From Terrimonas ginsenosidimutans (GTDB lineage Bacteria > Bacteroidota > Bacteroidia > Chitinophagales > Chitinophagaceae), in the NCBI RefSeq assembly GCF_022012415.1, contig NZ_JAKLTR010000004.1, forward strand, positions 186,001 through 250,000: a stretch of 64,000 nucleotides of DNA, read 5' to 3'. The translations under genes were made by a program, and so were the position numbers. Of this stretch, positions 27,430 through 37,171 are shown piece after piece; the first letter of the stretch is position 1, and each line of letters opens with the position of its first letter. The notes beneath the pieces were generated by a model that made no database searches, was not told the DNA's origin, and saw only the letters and a program-made list of their open reading frames with translations.

Positions 27430-29404
27430 AAACAACTTTACATTCAATATAAACAGACACCCCTTTCCCCGGTGCCGACTTGATATCCATCGTCCCATTC
27501 AGGTATTTAACTCTCGACTGAATATTCCGCACACCGGCAGATCTCAACACATCAGTATTCGCCATATCAAATCCTTTCCCATTATCCTCCACCGTAATGG
27601 TGACAACGCCATCTTCCTGTCGCATCAACTGCACCATTATACCCGATGCCCCGGAATGCTTCACCGCATTATTCAGCAACTCCTGCACAATACGATACAG
27701 TACCATTTCTGAAGAACTATTCATCCGCATGTCAAACCCATGCACCTCGCAATTGATCCTGAATGCCTGGTCATGTGAAAGACTCTCACAGTAATCATAC
27801 ACCGCCTGTTTCAATCCTAATTTCAGCAATGCTTCCGGCATCATGTTATGTGCCACGCGGCGCATCTCGCTGATGGATTCATCAAGTTTGGTTAAGGTCC
27901 TGTCAAACGCAATAGTATTGGTATCGTTCAAGACCAGGTTGCCTTTCATCGCTCCCAGCTGAAGTTTAACACCACTTAATAAACCACCCAGGCCATCATG
28001 CAGATCTTTCGCAAGCCGGCTCCGTTCTTCCTCCTGCCCTTGCAACAGAAATTGTGTGGCAGCCAGTTGCTTTTCGGTTTCCAGCTCACCGATCCGCTGC
28101 TGCTGCAGCTGCTGGCGGTTCTTATAGTTCCTGTATGTAAGAAAGAATATAACGATCAGCGCCAGTGAACTGCCTATTAAAAAATAATTGAGCACATTCT
28201 TCTGCCTGATCTCGCTTTTTTGTAACCCGATCTGCGTTTCCTTTTTCTCCGTCTCATAGCGGACTTCCCGTTCTGCAAATTCCCTGGCTTTTTCGCTCAA
28301 CAGCAAACTGTCATTGATCTCCTGGTATTTCTCGAAGAACAAATACGCTTCTTTATATTTCCCCAACTTAAAATTCAATTCGCGCATGACATCATAGTAA
28401 CCTTTCTGCTCTGCTGGATCCGTGCTCGACTCATAAAAGTCTTTTGTCTGCATCAGATATTTCTCCGCCTGCCCATATTGTTCATTCTTCATCGCGATCC
28501 GCCCCAACTGCCAATTAGAGGCTGCTATAGCTCCGGGGACTTTTAATAATGAAGCCAGTTCAAGACTCTTATCAGCGTATATCCGCGATGAATCGATCTT
28601 ATCCAGCGAAAAATACTCCCGGGAAATATTCTGATAAGATTGCTGTAGATACACTTTTGCATTCTGTCCTTCCTGCATCTGGCCCAGGAATTCAAGCCTT
28701 GTGCGCAATGCTCTTTCAACAAATCCATTGGCCGTATAATTATCCGCTTTCGTCTGCATATAAAATGCCAGTGCATCAGCTGCTGCGGACGAATTATATT
28801 TTTTGGAGATCGCGATCGCTTTATCAATGTATTCGTCCGCTTTGGTAAGGTTCTTCAGCATGTTGAATACTGCGCTCATATTACCATACAGATCAGACTT
28901 ACGGCGGTCGAGCTGCTTTTCTGTAACACTTTTATCTTTCAATATCTCCTGGCCTTCATATACCGTTGCGGCTCGTTGATAATAAATGATACAACTATCA
29001 TACTTACCCTGCCAGTAATAAATATTTCCCATGTTGAATTGTGCACCGGCGATCAGGAAGAGGTTGTCATTTTTTTCAGCAGATTGCATGGACAACCGGT
29101 AATAATGCAGCGCAGAATCTTTCAGGTCATAACTGCTGTACCATACTCCTAATACGCGATAGCAATCGGTGATCGTGTTGACATGGCCTACCTGGAGGCT
29201 TTTCTGCAAAGCTTCATCGAGCAGTTGTTTTGAAAGAGTGCTGTCGGTGATTTGTCCGCCTAAACGACGCAGGCTGTTTACATGGGAAGTGTCAAGGGGC
29301 ATTTTGCGGATCTGTGCTATCTGCTGCATTATTTCCTGCTGGGCATTAAGCTGGAGCAGTACACCGGATACCAGGAAAGAACAGGCAGTGAGAAAAAGTT
29401 TCAT
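27428..29404 (-). CDS. TPR-containing sensor histidine kinase (HisKA_3 type)
   Basis: 658 residues. Signal peptide (MKLFLTACSFLVSGVLLQLNAQ), a periplasmic TPR-rich half (residues about 30-385, for example DSALHYYRLSMQSAEKND and FNMGNIYYWQGKYDSCIIYY), one TM helix at about 404-425 (FLIGSSLALIVIFFLTYR), a short coiled coil, a HisKA_3 dimerisation motif with the phospho-accepting His in RLAKDLHDGLGGLL near residue 468, and an HATPase domain (LLNNAVKHSG, VEDNGKGFD). Kinases of this type normally pair with a NarL/LuxR-type response regulator; none is adjacent on either side. Its own signal and target are unknown. The stop codon lies in the outer cap of a family-B palindrome. Confidence 0.93.
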   Translation of the reverse strand: MKLFLTACSFLVSGVLLQLNAQQEIMQQIAQIRKMPLDTSHVNSLRRLGGQITDSTLSKQLLDEALQKSLQVGHVNTITDCYRVLGVWYSSYDLKDSALHYYRLSMQSAEKNDNLFLIAGAQFNMGNIYYWQGKYDSCIIYYQRAATVYEGQEILKDKSVTEKQLDRRKSDLYGNMSAVFNMLKNLTKADEYIDKAIAISKKYNSSAAADALAFYMQTKADNYTANGFVERALRTRLEFLGQMQEGQNAKVYLQQSYQNISREYFSLDKIDSSRIYADKSLELASLLKVPGAIAASNWQLGRIAMKNEQYGQAEKYLMQTKDFYESSTDPAEQKGYYDVMRELNFKLGKYKEAYLFFEKYQEINDSLLLSEKAREFAEREVRYETEKKETQIGLQKSEIRQKNVLNYFLIGSSLALIVIFFLTYRNYKNRQQLQQQRIGELETEKQLAATQFLLQGQEEERSRLAKDLHDGLGGLLSGVKLQLGAMKGNLVLNDTNTIAFDRTLTKLDESISEMRRVAHNMMPEALLKLGLKQAVYDYCESLSHDQAFRINCEVHGFDMRMNSSSEMVLYRIVQELLNNAVKHSGASGIMVQLMRQEDGVVTITVEDNGKGFDMANTDVLRSAGVRNIQSRVKYLNGTMDIKSAPGKGVSVYIECKVV

Positions 29405-29604
29405 CTGGATTTTTTAAGGTTGATCATAACTTCCCTTTTCACAGATCTTCTACCCATAACCGGATCGGGCTTAAACGAAAAATAGCTCAATCAGGCGGAT
29501 TCACATAACTTTTTCCGGACTCTTACTTTTTATGGGGAAAAAACATTTTTGAGCGGTGTTTTACCCGAGGATCATGGAGATGCTTGTAATAGATTGCTTT
29601 GGGG

Positions 29605-29685
29605 AACGCGGCGGGCGCGGCGATACGCAGCGGACGCAGCGAAACAGCCGGGGAAAAACCTGTGTTTCGCCGCGCTCTCCGCGTT
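29605..29685. repeat. Family-A palindromic element, left of GxxExxY gene
   Basis: The left arm AACGCGGCGGGCGCGGCGAT and GCAGCGAAACAGCCGG pairs with a shortened right arm TGTTTCGCCGCGCTCTCCGCGTT. It lacks the outer TGGCGTA cap and part of the right arm, so it looks internally deleted. It ends 17 bases before the GxxExxY start. Confidence 0.75.
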
Positions 29686-29702
29686 GATAAAAATTACCAG
29701 CT

Positions 29703-30092
29703 ATGACACACAATGAAATCGTTAAGATAATCCTCGATGAAGCCTTTTACATTCATAGAAAGCTTGGTCCCGGCTTGCTTGAGTCCGTCTACTCCTATTA
29801 TCTTGAATATCGATTAAAAAAAGCAGGACTGAACGTCCGCCGGGAAGTTCCTATCCCTGTAATTCTTGAAGGCATAAAACTCGAATGCGGCTACCGCGCA
29901 GATCTTGTAGTAGAAAATATGGTTCTGATCGAAATAAAATGCGTCGATGCCCTCATCGATATACACTTCGCACAAACATTAACCTATCTGAAGTTCCTCG
30001 ATCTAAGACTGGGAGTTATTCTCAATTTCAAAACAGTCTTCCTGAAGGACGGTATTCGTAGAATTGTAAACAGATTACCAGTTGAGTATTAA
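29703..30092 (+). CDS. GxxExxY protein (PD-(D/E)XK nuclease-fold family)
   Basis: 129 residues, normal for the family. The naming motif is visible as GPGLLESVYSYYLEY (G-x-x-E-x-x-Y at about 22-29). The PD-(D/E)XK-like core is YRADLVVENMVLIEIKCVDAL, with Asp near 76 and E-x-K near 85-87, and is followed by HFAQTLTYLKFLDLRLGVILNF. Proteins of this family are common and often multi-copy in Bacteroidota; their role is not established. The gene stands alone between two family-A palindromes (29605-29685 and 30101-30228), one starting 8 bases after its stop. That arrangement suggests a link to the repeat, as RAYT transposases are linked to REP sequences, but this is inference. Confidence 0.9.
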   Translation: MTHNEIVKIILDEAFYIHRKLGPGLLESVYSYYLEYRLKKAGLNVRREVPIPVILEGIKLECGYRADLVVENMVLIEIKCVDALIDIHFAQTLTYLKFLDLRLGVILNFKTVFLKDGIRRIVNRLPVEY

Positions 30093-30100
30093 AAAGTCAG

Positions 30101-30228
30101 AACTGGCGTAGGAGTAACGCGGCGGACGCGGCGATACGCGGCGAACGCAGCGAAATACAATTTTCCCGGGTATTTTCGTTGCGGCCGTTGCGTATCGTTG
30201 CGTCCGCCGCGCTCCTCCTACGCCAGTT
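30101..30228. repeat. Family-A palindromic element, right of GxxExxY gene
   Basis: The most complete family-A copy: AACTGGCGTAGGAG at the left end and CTCCTACGCCAGTT at the right end are perfect 14-base inverted repeats. Inner words are ACGCGGCGGACGCGGCGATA and its partner in TATCGTTGCGTCCGCCGCG. It lies between the converging GxxExxY and efflux OMF genes. Confidence 0.9.
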
Positions 30229-30247
30229 GCAAAACAAGGGGCGCGAT

Positions 30248-31663
30248 TCACTCCACTCCACCGCCCAACGCCCTATATAAATCCGTCAACGCATTCAGCT
30301 TTTCACGTTTAATATTGATCGCTTCCAGCTCATTCTGCAGCGCATTATTCTGCGCTGTGATCACCTCCAGATAGTTCGCATATCCATTCCTGTAAAGCAA
30401 CAACGCATCATTCGTCGCCTTTGTAAGCGATGCTTTTTTCTGATCAACCAGCACCCGCCTTTCATTGGCATATTTCGACTTCGCCAGTGCATCCGTCACC
30501 TCACCCACAGCTGTCAACACTGACTGCCTGAACTGAAGCGCCACTTTCTGTTGCTCAATTTGCGCTACCTCATATGCCGTCCGCAAGGCCTTCTTCTGAA
30601 AGATCGGCTGCGTCAGGTTAGCCCCCACATTCTTCACCAACGACCCCGGCAGATCAAACCAGCTGTTAAACTTGAATGAATTGGTTCCAATCGAAGGCGT
30701 CAAACTCAATGTCGGATACATCGCCGCTTTGGCCAACCCTGTTTGTGAATTAGCCGCCATCACTGCAAACTCCGACGCTTTCACATCAGGCCTTCTGCTT
30801 AATAACATTGCCGGTACTCCCGTTGGAAAGACCTCCTCCGGCATTGCCGCATCCAGGCTACCCGTTCTGTCAACCGCCTCCGGATAACTTCCGCAAAGAA
30901 TGCTCAACGCATTTTCCTGGACGGCGATGTCCTGTAATGCCAATGGCACTAACAGCTCTGCTGTTTTCTTCTGCGCTTCAGCCTGCTCAACCGCCAGCGA
31001 ATTCACCTGCGCGGAACTATACTGAAGACGGATCATGTACAGCGTGCTATCGCCCAACACCACATTTCTCTTCGCTACGTTCAACTGTTCATCCAAAGAG
31101 ATCAGGTTATAATACGCCTGCGCCACCTGCGCGATCAAGCGCGTCCGTAATGCAGAAAGATTTTCCTTTTGCGCGAAATAATTAGACAATGCAACCTGCT
31201 TCTGCATTTTCGCTTTACCCCAGATATCCGCTTCCCAGGAAAGCCTGATCGTTGCGCTGTAATCATCGAGGTAGCTTGTTCCGATGAACTGCTCACTGAG
31301 TGATCCATTCAATGAATTTTTCGACAACCAGTTCCGGTTCGCACCCACACTCAGGTCAAGCGTAGGCATCAATCCAAGCTTTGCCTGTTTGTAATTCAGA
31401 TCCAATTGCTGCATCGTCATCATTGCCACAGCAACATCATTATTTTTTGCCAGTGCCTTTTCTATCAGTGCTACAAGCACGGGTTCTTTAAAAAATGTCT
31501 TCCAGGGCAGCAACACCGTATCACCTGTTACAGCAACGGGCTGCTCACGGAAAGAATCAGGCATGTTCAACTCCGTCCGGGAATATTTCTTCCCGACAGT
31601 GCAGGCAGAAAGCGCCAACACCATTATAGCGCCTGATACCGTATATCGATTCAATAATTTCAT
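30248..31663 (-). CDS. RND efflux outer-membrane factor lipoprotein (NodT/OprM type)
   Basis: Outer-membrane channel of a tripartite efflux pump, 471 residues. Lipoprotein signal with Cys in VLALSACTVGKKY, then the typical DSFREQPVAVTGD region and two repeated OEP halves with long coiled-coil stretches. LIAQVAQAYYNLISLDEQLN and RPDVKASEFAVMAANSQTGLAKAAMYPTLSL (quoted in part: RRPDVKASEFAVM) are family marks. It ends the leftward operon MFP-RND-OMF, 11 bases after the RND stop. The substrate cannot be inferred from the sequence. Confidence 0.95.
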   Translation of the reverse strand: MKLLNRYTVSGAIMVLALSACTVGKKYSRTELNMPDSFREQPVAVTGDTVLLPWKTFFKEPVLVALIEKALAKNNDVAVAMMTMQQLDLNYKQAKLGLMPTLDLSVGANRNWLSKNSLNGSLSEQFIGTSYLDDYSATIRLSWEADIWGKAKMQKQVALSNYFAQKENLSALRTRLIAQVAQAYYNLISLDEQLNVAKRNVVLGDSTLYMIRLQYSSAQVNSLAVEQAEAQKKTAELLVPLALQDIAVQENALSILCGSYPEAVDRTGSLDAAMPEEVFPTGVPAMLLSRRPDVKASEFAVMAANSQTGLAKAAMYPTLSLTPSIGTNSFKFNSWFDLPGSLVKNVGANLTQPIFQKKALRTAYEVAQIEQQKVALQFRQSVLTAVGEVTDALAKSKYANERRVLVDQKKASLTKATNDALLLYRNGYANYLEVITAQNNALQNELEAINIKREKLNALTDLYRALGGGVE

Positions 31664-31673
31664 TATACTGAGT

Positions 31674-34600
31674 TTAAGAAGGAATCACTTTATTTTTCCG
31701 GGAAACTTTTTCCTGCAGATACTGGAACAACATATACAATAATGGAATGACGAATATTCCCAGGATCACCCCACTCAACATCCCCATTGCCGCACCTGTA
31801 CTGATGGATTTATTACCCATGGCAGAGCCGCCCTTCGCCAGCATCAGCGGGATCATACCTACGATAAAGGCCAGAGAGGTCATGATGATCGGCCTCAACC
31901 TCGCTTTCGCTCCATCCAGCGCCGATTCAAGAATAGACAATCCGGATTTCCTTCTTTGCACGGCAAACTCCACGATCAGGATCGCATTCTTCGCCAGCAA
32001 ACCGATCAGCATGATCAAACCTACCTGCACATAAATATTGTTATCCAAACCAATTGCCTTGATCGCCAGGAAAGCTCCAACAACGCCCGTCGGGATCGAT
32101 AGCAATACCGCCAGTGGCAACAAATAACTCTCATATTGTGCAGCCAGCAGGAAGTACACAAATAACAGGCTGAGCATAAGGATGAACATGGTCTGACCGC
32201 CGGAAGATTTCTCTTCCAGGCTAAGCCCCGTCCACTCATAGCTATAATCCAGCGGAAGTTTATTCAGCACATTCTGCTCCAGTGATTCCATGATCGAACC
32301 ATTGCTGAATCCAGGCAGGGCGACAACATTTATCGTTAAGGAATTGTACAGATTATACCGGTTTACAGATTCCGGTCCGTATACTTTCTTCAGCGTTACC
32401 ATTGATTTAACGGGAACCATCTGACCAGCTTCATTACGTACAAAGATCTCGTTGAATGCATCTTCATCCGTTCTGAAGATCCCATCTGCCTTTACATTCA
32501 CCCGGTAGAACTTACCAAACCTGGTAAAGTTCATCGACTGATCTCCGGCGAAATAAACCTGTATCGTGTTCAGCATACTGCTTACATCAACGCCAAGCTG
32601 GTTGGCTTTATCTTCATCCACTTCCAGTTCAAGCTGCGGGAAGTCTGCACGGAAGGTGGTATACGCAAACTGCACGCCCGGTTGCCCCATGATCTGTCCG
32701 ATCACATTATCCGCCATCGCTTTCAATGACGCAGGGCTTTTACCCATCCTGTCCTGCAATACGATCTCCGCACCACTCGACACACCATAACCATCAACCG
32801 GCGGGAAACGGAATGCCATCAGCGTAGCTTCTTTCACGGTATTGAATTTCTCCGAGATCATTCCGTGTATTACATCGATATCCTGCACAGCGCCCCTATC
32901 CTTCTTTTCTTTCAGCTTGATAAAACCCATTGCATAGGCAGGGCCTGCGCTATTGTTCAGGATATTGAACCCTGTAATGATATTGGTATTCTCGATCGCT
33001 TCGAACTCCTCCAGCAGTTTATTCACTTTTCCTGCGACGACGGTCGTACGGTCAAGTGCCGTACCCGGAGGCATGCTTACCGCGAAGGCGATGAAGTTAT
33101 CATCTTCCATCGGCACAAAGCTTTTCGAGGTACTTGTCATCAGCCATACAGCTGCCGCAATGATTACAGCGATCAATGCGCCACCGATCAGTTTTTTCTT
33201 TGCCAAAAATCTTACCCCTCTTACATAACGACCCGTCATATTATTGAAGCTGCTGTTGAAGGCAGTGAAGAATCGTTTGCTGAAGGTGGTCTTCTTCGGA
33301 TGATTACCATGACCATCAGCATGCGGATTTTTCAACAACAGCGCACACAATGCAGGAGTCAGCGTAAGTGCGTTCACCGCTGAGATGATGATCGCTATCG
33401 CGAGTGTATACGCAAATTGTTTATAGAACAATCCTGATGATCCCGTCATGAACCCGATCGGGATAAACACGGCAGCCATTACCATCGTGATTGAAATAAC
33501 CGCACCCGTGATCTCGCCCATTGCACTATGCGTCGCTTCCTTACCATTCATATTCGATCCTTCCATCTTGCTGTGAACCGCTTCCACCACCACGATGGCG
33601 TCATCCACTACGATCCCGATCGCCAACACCAACGCGAAGAGTGTAAGGATATTGATCGTAAAACCAAACGCAAGCAGGAAGAAGAAGGTACCAACGATCG
33701 CAACGGGTACCGCAATTGCCGGGATGATCGTCGAACGGAAATCCTGCAGGAATAAGAACACTACGATAAACACCAGAATGAACGCTTCTATCAATGTTGT
33801 CTTCACCTGTCCCGTTGCTTCATCCAGCCTGTCCTTTGTACTCATCAGGCTCGCGTACTTAATTCCCGGAGGGAAAGACTTCGATGCTTTTTCCAGTTCT
33901 GCTTTCACACCAATTTCTATCTCATTCGCATTCGAACCGGAGGTTTGCAGGATCGCAATTGTTGCCGCATTCTTTCCATTGGCAATATTGTTACCCCCGT
34001 AATAGATAGAACCGAATTCGATCCGTGCGAGATCTTTCAACCTTACAAGATTATTCCCTTCTCTTTTCACTACGATGTTCTCATATTCTTCCGGCATGTT
34101 TTTCTTTCCCTTATACCGGATCACGAACTCCAGATCTGCATGGGATTCTTCACCGAGTTTACCCGGCGCCGCTTCCAAACTCTGCTTAGAGATAGCGGAA
34201 GTAACATCTTCCGGGATCAATCCATAAGAAGCCATTTTCTGCGGGTTGAGCCAGACGCGCATCGAGTAATCCTTTCCACCGAAGATCTGTGCCTGGCCTA
34301 CACCCGGCACCCGTTTGATCTGCGGAACAAGGTTGATATTGATATAATTCTGAAGGAACAGTTCATCATACTTCGCATTGTCTTCCGCATAAATATTGAA
34401 GATCATGATCATGCTGTTCTGCTGCTTCGAGGTGGTCAGTCCCATCCTGATCACTTCCTGTGGAAGGATCGGTGTTGCCTGCTGCACCCTGTTCTGAACG
34501 TTCACAGCTGCCTGATCAGGATCCACTCCCTGTTTGAAGATCACGCGAACATTAAATGAACCGTCATTACTTGCTGTGGAGCTGATGTATTGCATATTCT

Positions 34601-34817
34601 CCACACCATTGATCTGTTCTTCCAGTGGCGTTACCACGGAACGGAGAACCGCTTCACTGTTACCGCCGGGATAGCTACCGCTTACCGCCACCGTGGGCGG
34701 AGAAATATCGGGGAACCTTGTTACCGGAAGGCGGATCAACCCGATTATACCCAGTATCACAAATACCACGGAGATCACCGTGGCCAGCACTGGCCTGTCT
34801 ATTATTCTTTTTAACAT
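31674..34817 (-). CDS. RND efflux permease (HAE1 family)
   Basis: Inner-membrane proton-driven pump subunit, 1047 residues, with 12 TM helices and two large periplasmic loops. It starts MLKRIIDRPVLATVISVVF, and has RLPVTRFPDISPPTVAVSGS and ITPLEEQ-like VVTPLEEQINGVENM. The TM4 proton-relay pair of aspartates is in VLAIGIVVDDAIVVVEAV. The C-terminal half has the IGLIMLIGLLAKNAILIVEF-type signature. It belongs to the hydrophobe/amphiphile efflux group rather than the metal group, as the VVDD motif shows. It sits between the MFP and OMF genes. Confidence 0.97.
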   Translation of the reverse strand: MLKRIIDRPVLATVISVVFVILGIIGLIRLPVTRFPDISPPTVAVSGSYPGGNSEAVLRSVVTPLEEQINGVENMQYISSTASNDGSFNVRVIFKQGVDPDQAAVNVQNRVQQATPILPQEVIRMGLTTSKQQNSMIMIFNIYAEDNAKYDELFLQNYININLVPQIKRVPGVGQAQIFGGKDYSMRVWLNPQKMASYGLIPEDVTSAISKQSLEAAPGKLGEESHADLEFVIRYKGKKNMPEEYENIVVKREGNNLVRLKDLARIEFGSIYYGGNNIANGKNAATIAILQTSGSNANEIEIGVKAELEKASKSFPPGIKYASLMSTKDRLDEATGQVKTTLIEAFILVFIVVFLFLQDFRSTIIPAIAVPVAIVGTFFFLLAFGFTINILTLFALVLAIGIVVDDAIVVVEAVHSKMEGSNMNGKEATHSAMGEITGAVISITMVMAAVFIPIGFMTGSSGLFYKQFAYTLAIAIIISAVNALTLTPALCALLLKNPHADGHGNHPKKTTFSKRFFTAFNSSFNNMTGRYVRGVRFLAKKKLIGGALIAVIIAAAVWLMTSTSKSFVPMEDDNFIAFAVSMPPGTALDRTTVVAGKVNKLLEEFEAIENTNIITGFNILNNSAGPAYAMGFIKLKEKKDRGAVQDIDVIHGMISEKFNTVKEATLMAFRFPPVDGYGVSSGAEIVLQDRMGKSPASLKAMADNVIGQIMGQPGVQFAYTTFRADFPQLELEVDEDKANQLGVDVSSMLNTIQVYFAGDQSMNFTRFGKFYRVNVKADGIFRTDEDAFNEIFVRNEAGQMVPVKSMVTLKKVYGPESVNRYNLYNSLTINVVALPGFSNGSIMESLEQNVLNKLPLDYSYEWTGLSLEEKSSGGQTMFILMLSLLFVYFLLAAQYESYLLPLAVLLSIPTGVVGAFLAIKAIGLDNNIYVQVGLIMLIGLLAKNAILIVEFAVQRRKSGLSILESALDGAKARLRPIIMTSLAFIVGMIPLMLAKGGSAMGNKSISTGAAMGMLSGVILGIFVIPLLYMLFQYLQEKVSRKNKVIPS

Positions 34818-34850
34818 GCTTTGAATCCTTTAATCTGTTTGAAGGTTGGT

Positions 34851-36005
34851 TTACTTCGCTTTCGCAGTTGAATCAGTAGCTGCGGCCGGTGTGCCCGGTG
34901 TAACAGGCATACCTTCGTTGAGTACATCAATACGATTCAACGCCACTTTATCTCCTGCTTTCAAACCAGACTTTACGATGTAATTGTTTCCGGAGTGACC
35001 GGCAATCTCGATCGGCGTCATCGCCACCTTATTGCTGTCTGCAAGGGTAAAGACAAAGAACCTGTCCTGTATATCTTTTACACTTGCCATGGGAATGGTC
35101 AATGCGGAATCCAGCGTACGGGTCATCACCACTTTCGCGGAACCGCCGGAGCGAAGGAGTTTGTCAGGGTTAGGGAAGATCGCTTTCAGCGGAATGCTTC
35201 CCGTTGTTCGTTCGATATTACCGCTCGCGATCTCGACCGTTCCTTTCTGATCATAAACAGATCCGTCTGCCATGATCAGGGAAACGGTATTCATTCCTTT
35301 ATCCGTTTTCCTGTCTTTTACAAAAGAGATATAATCAGCTTCGCTTAAGGAGAAATAAACAAACACCTGGTTGATCTCTGACAGGGAAGTCAGCGGCATA
35401 ACGTCTGCCGGTGTTACGAGGTTGCCGACACGATTCGGAATGCGTCCGATATAACCGCTGACCGGCGCTTTGATCAGGCTGAATGCCGCATTGATCTGTG
35501 AAGAGCCAAGGGCGGCTTTCGCCTGCGCTACCTGTGCAGTGGCCGCATCATAATTTGCCTGCGCAGTTTTAAGCTGCATTTCAGACATGACTTTACCTTC
35601 TACCAGTGGCTTTACTTTCTCGATCTCCAGCTGGGCATTGGCCTGCGCAGCGATGGCGGCTTTCAATGCTGCTTCGCTGTTATGCACCTGTTCATTGAAC
35701 ACATCGCCTTTGATGCGGAACAGTGATTGCCCCTTCTGAACAAAATCGCCTTCTTTTACATAGATCTGATCGAGATAACCGCTTACCTGTGCTTTGATGT
35801 CTACATTCACGGTTCCTTCAACTGCTCCGGGATATTTCTTTTCAACACTTGCTTCGCCGGAAGCGAGTGTCAGAAAATCAACATCCGTAGGGGCGAACTG
35901 GGGAGCGGGCTGCTGACCTCCGCCGCAGGAAGACATTATTAAAATTACTGCCAGCGAGAAGAAAGTGGCCGGCAGGCTGATGTTGGTTTGAGTTTTTTTT
36001 GCCAT
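34851..36005 (-). CDS. RND efflux periplasmic adaptor (MFP)
   Basis: Membrane-fusion protein linking the RND permease to the outer-membrane factor, 384 residues. Lipoprotein-type signal with Cys in LIMSSCGGGQQ. Lipoyl halves are VDIKAQVSGYLDQIYVKEGD and IKAPVSGYIGRIPNRVGNLV, flanking a helical hairpin (about residues 105-165), followed by beta-barrel and membrane-proximal domains (SGLKAGDKVALNRIDVLNEG). First gene of the operon, divergent from the Usp gene with a family-B palindrome between them. No TetR-type regulator is next to it. Confidence 0.95.
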   Translation of the reverse strand: MAKKTQTNISLPATFFSLAVILIMSSCGGGQQPAPQFAPTDVDFLTLASGEASVEKKYPGAVEGTVNVDIKAQVSGYLDQIYVKEGDFVQKGQSLFRIKGDVFNEQVHNSEAALKAAIAAQANAQLEIEKVKPLVEGKVMSEMQLKTAQANYDAATAQVAQAKAALGSSQINAAFSLIKAPVSGYIGRIPNRVGNLVTPADVMPLTSLSEINQVFVYFSLSEADYISFVKDRKTDKGMNTVSLIMADGSVYDQKGTVEIASGNIERTTGSIPLKAIFPNPDKLLRSGGSAKVVMTRTLDSALTIPMASVKDIQDRFFVFTLADSNKVAMTPIEIAGHSGNNYIVKSGLKAGDKVALNRIDVLNEGMPVTPGTPAAATDSTAKAK

Positions 36006-36347
36006 ATCTGTAATTACATTTCAGGGCGCAAAAAAACATAAAAAACAGCTGACCAGGCGATCAAAAGCGACCCAACCGGAATTAATCGGGGCCGAAGCGA
36101 AAATGGAGGAGACCGAAGATGTTTTAATTAGTCTGGCGTAAGAGTATCGCAGAGGACGCTAAGAAACCGCGAAGGACGCCAGGAATGCTTTGCGGACTTT
36201 GCGATTTCTTAGCGTCCTTTGCGATACTCCTACGCCAGACGGTTCAGCAACCCAAAATCTCCTTTCGGAAACATCTTTCTCCATCTCAGAACAATCTCAC
36301 TCCACTACTGTTATAGCATTAAATAGTTTTATCCAACAATCATCCCA
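36006..36347. other. Divergent gap between efflux operon and usp gene
   Basis: 342 bases without a gene. It holds the family-B palindrome at 36131-36240 and should contain both promoters. TAGTTTTA about 20 bases before the usp start is one base off TAnnTTTG. Nothing else is recognisable. Confidence 0.6.
36131..36240. repeat. Family-B palindromic element
   Basis: GTCTGGCGTAAGAGTATCGC at the left and GCGATACTCCTACGCCAGAC at the right, nearly perfectly complementary. The interior is AGAGGACGCTAAGAAACCGC, GAAGGACGCC and complements (CTTTGCGGACTTTGCG, TTCTTAGCGTCC). It is located between divergent genes, so a pure terminator role does not fit this copy. Confidence 0.88.
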
Positions 36348-37160
36348 ATGAAAAGAATAATCGTAGCCACAGACTTCTCTGCCGAAGCGGACAATGCCCT
36401 TCAATACGCCGCCGCCGCAGCCGCCGAACAACAATATGAACTGATCCTTTTTCATTTGCATAATATGTCTATTCACGCCATGAATGCAAGGATCTCCGGC
36501 GAAGCCCTCTATGAACTGATCACTGTAAAAAGCAATCAGCTGAACGAAACAGCCACTCTCATTTCTTCAGCTTATAAGATCCCGGTTGTACCGCATTTCG
36601 CAACAGGAAATTTCTTTGAAGAATTGAACAGATGCATTGAGTCATTCAGCGCGGACCTTATCGTACTGGGAATGGCCGGCAAATATCTCGAACAGGATCT
36701 GCTGGGAGATACCACCACTACAGCCATTCACCGCTTAAAGACACCGATCCTCGCTGTTCCTCTTCAGGCAAAATACAAGGGTATCAAAAACATCCTTTTT
36801 GCGGCTGATATCGTAAGAGGTGTGCAGAAACATATTCTTGACCAGGTAAAAACAGTTGCCGCGGATTTCGGTTCAACAGTAGAAGTATTTCATGTGCGGG
36901 AAAAAATTGACGAACTGATCAGTACCAGTGCGGAAACAGAAAAGATCTCAGAGGTAATGTCCGGCATCAGTTATTACCACAAGAATATAGAATCAAGGAA
37001 AGTGATCGATGCGATACGTGAAGAAATTGTGCAGTCGAATGCGGACCTGCTGGTGATGGTGCCATATAAATACGGGTTCTGGAATTCACTGGTGCACCGA
37101 AGCAAGACGAGGATGATGGCTTCGGGAAATAATGTACCGTTATTGTCCATACCTGTCTGA
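36348..37160 (+). CDS. Universal stress protein, tandem UspA domains
   Basis: 270-residue cytoplasmic protein with two Usp domains in series. The first starts MKRIIVATDFSAEADNALQY and carries ADLIVLGMAGKYLEQDLLGD near residues 104-123. The second starts near residue 145 with GIKNILFAADIVRG and ends with NADLLVMVPYKYGFWNSLVH and SGNNVPLLSIPV. The full ATP-binding G-x2-G-x9-G(S/T) pattern is not clearly kept in either half. Tandem Usp proteins of this size are common in Bacteroidota. It is monocistronic, between two family-B palindromes. Confidence 0.9.
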   Translation: MKRIIVATDFSAEADNALQYAAAAAAEQQYELILFHLHNMSIHAMNARISGEALYELITVKSNQLNETATLISSAYKIPVVPHFATGNFFEELNRCIESFSADLIVLGMAGKYLEQDLLGDTTTTAIHRLKTPILAVPLQAKYKGIKNILFAADIVRGVQKHILDQVKTVAADFGSTVEVFHVREKIDELISTSAETEKISEVMSGISYYHKNIESRKVIDAIREEIVQSNADLLVMVPYKYGFWNSLVHRSKTRMMASGNNVPLLSIPV

Positions 37161-37171
37161 TCAACATTTAA

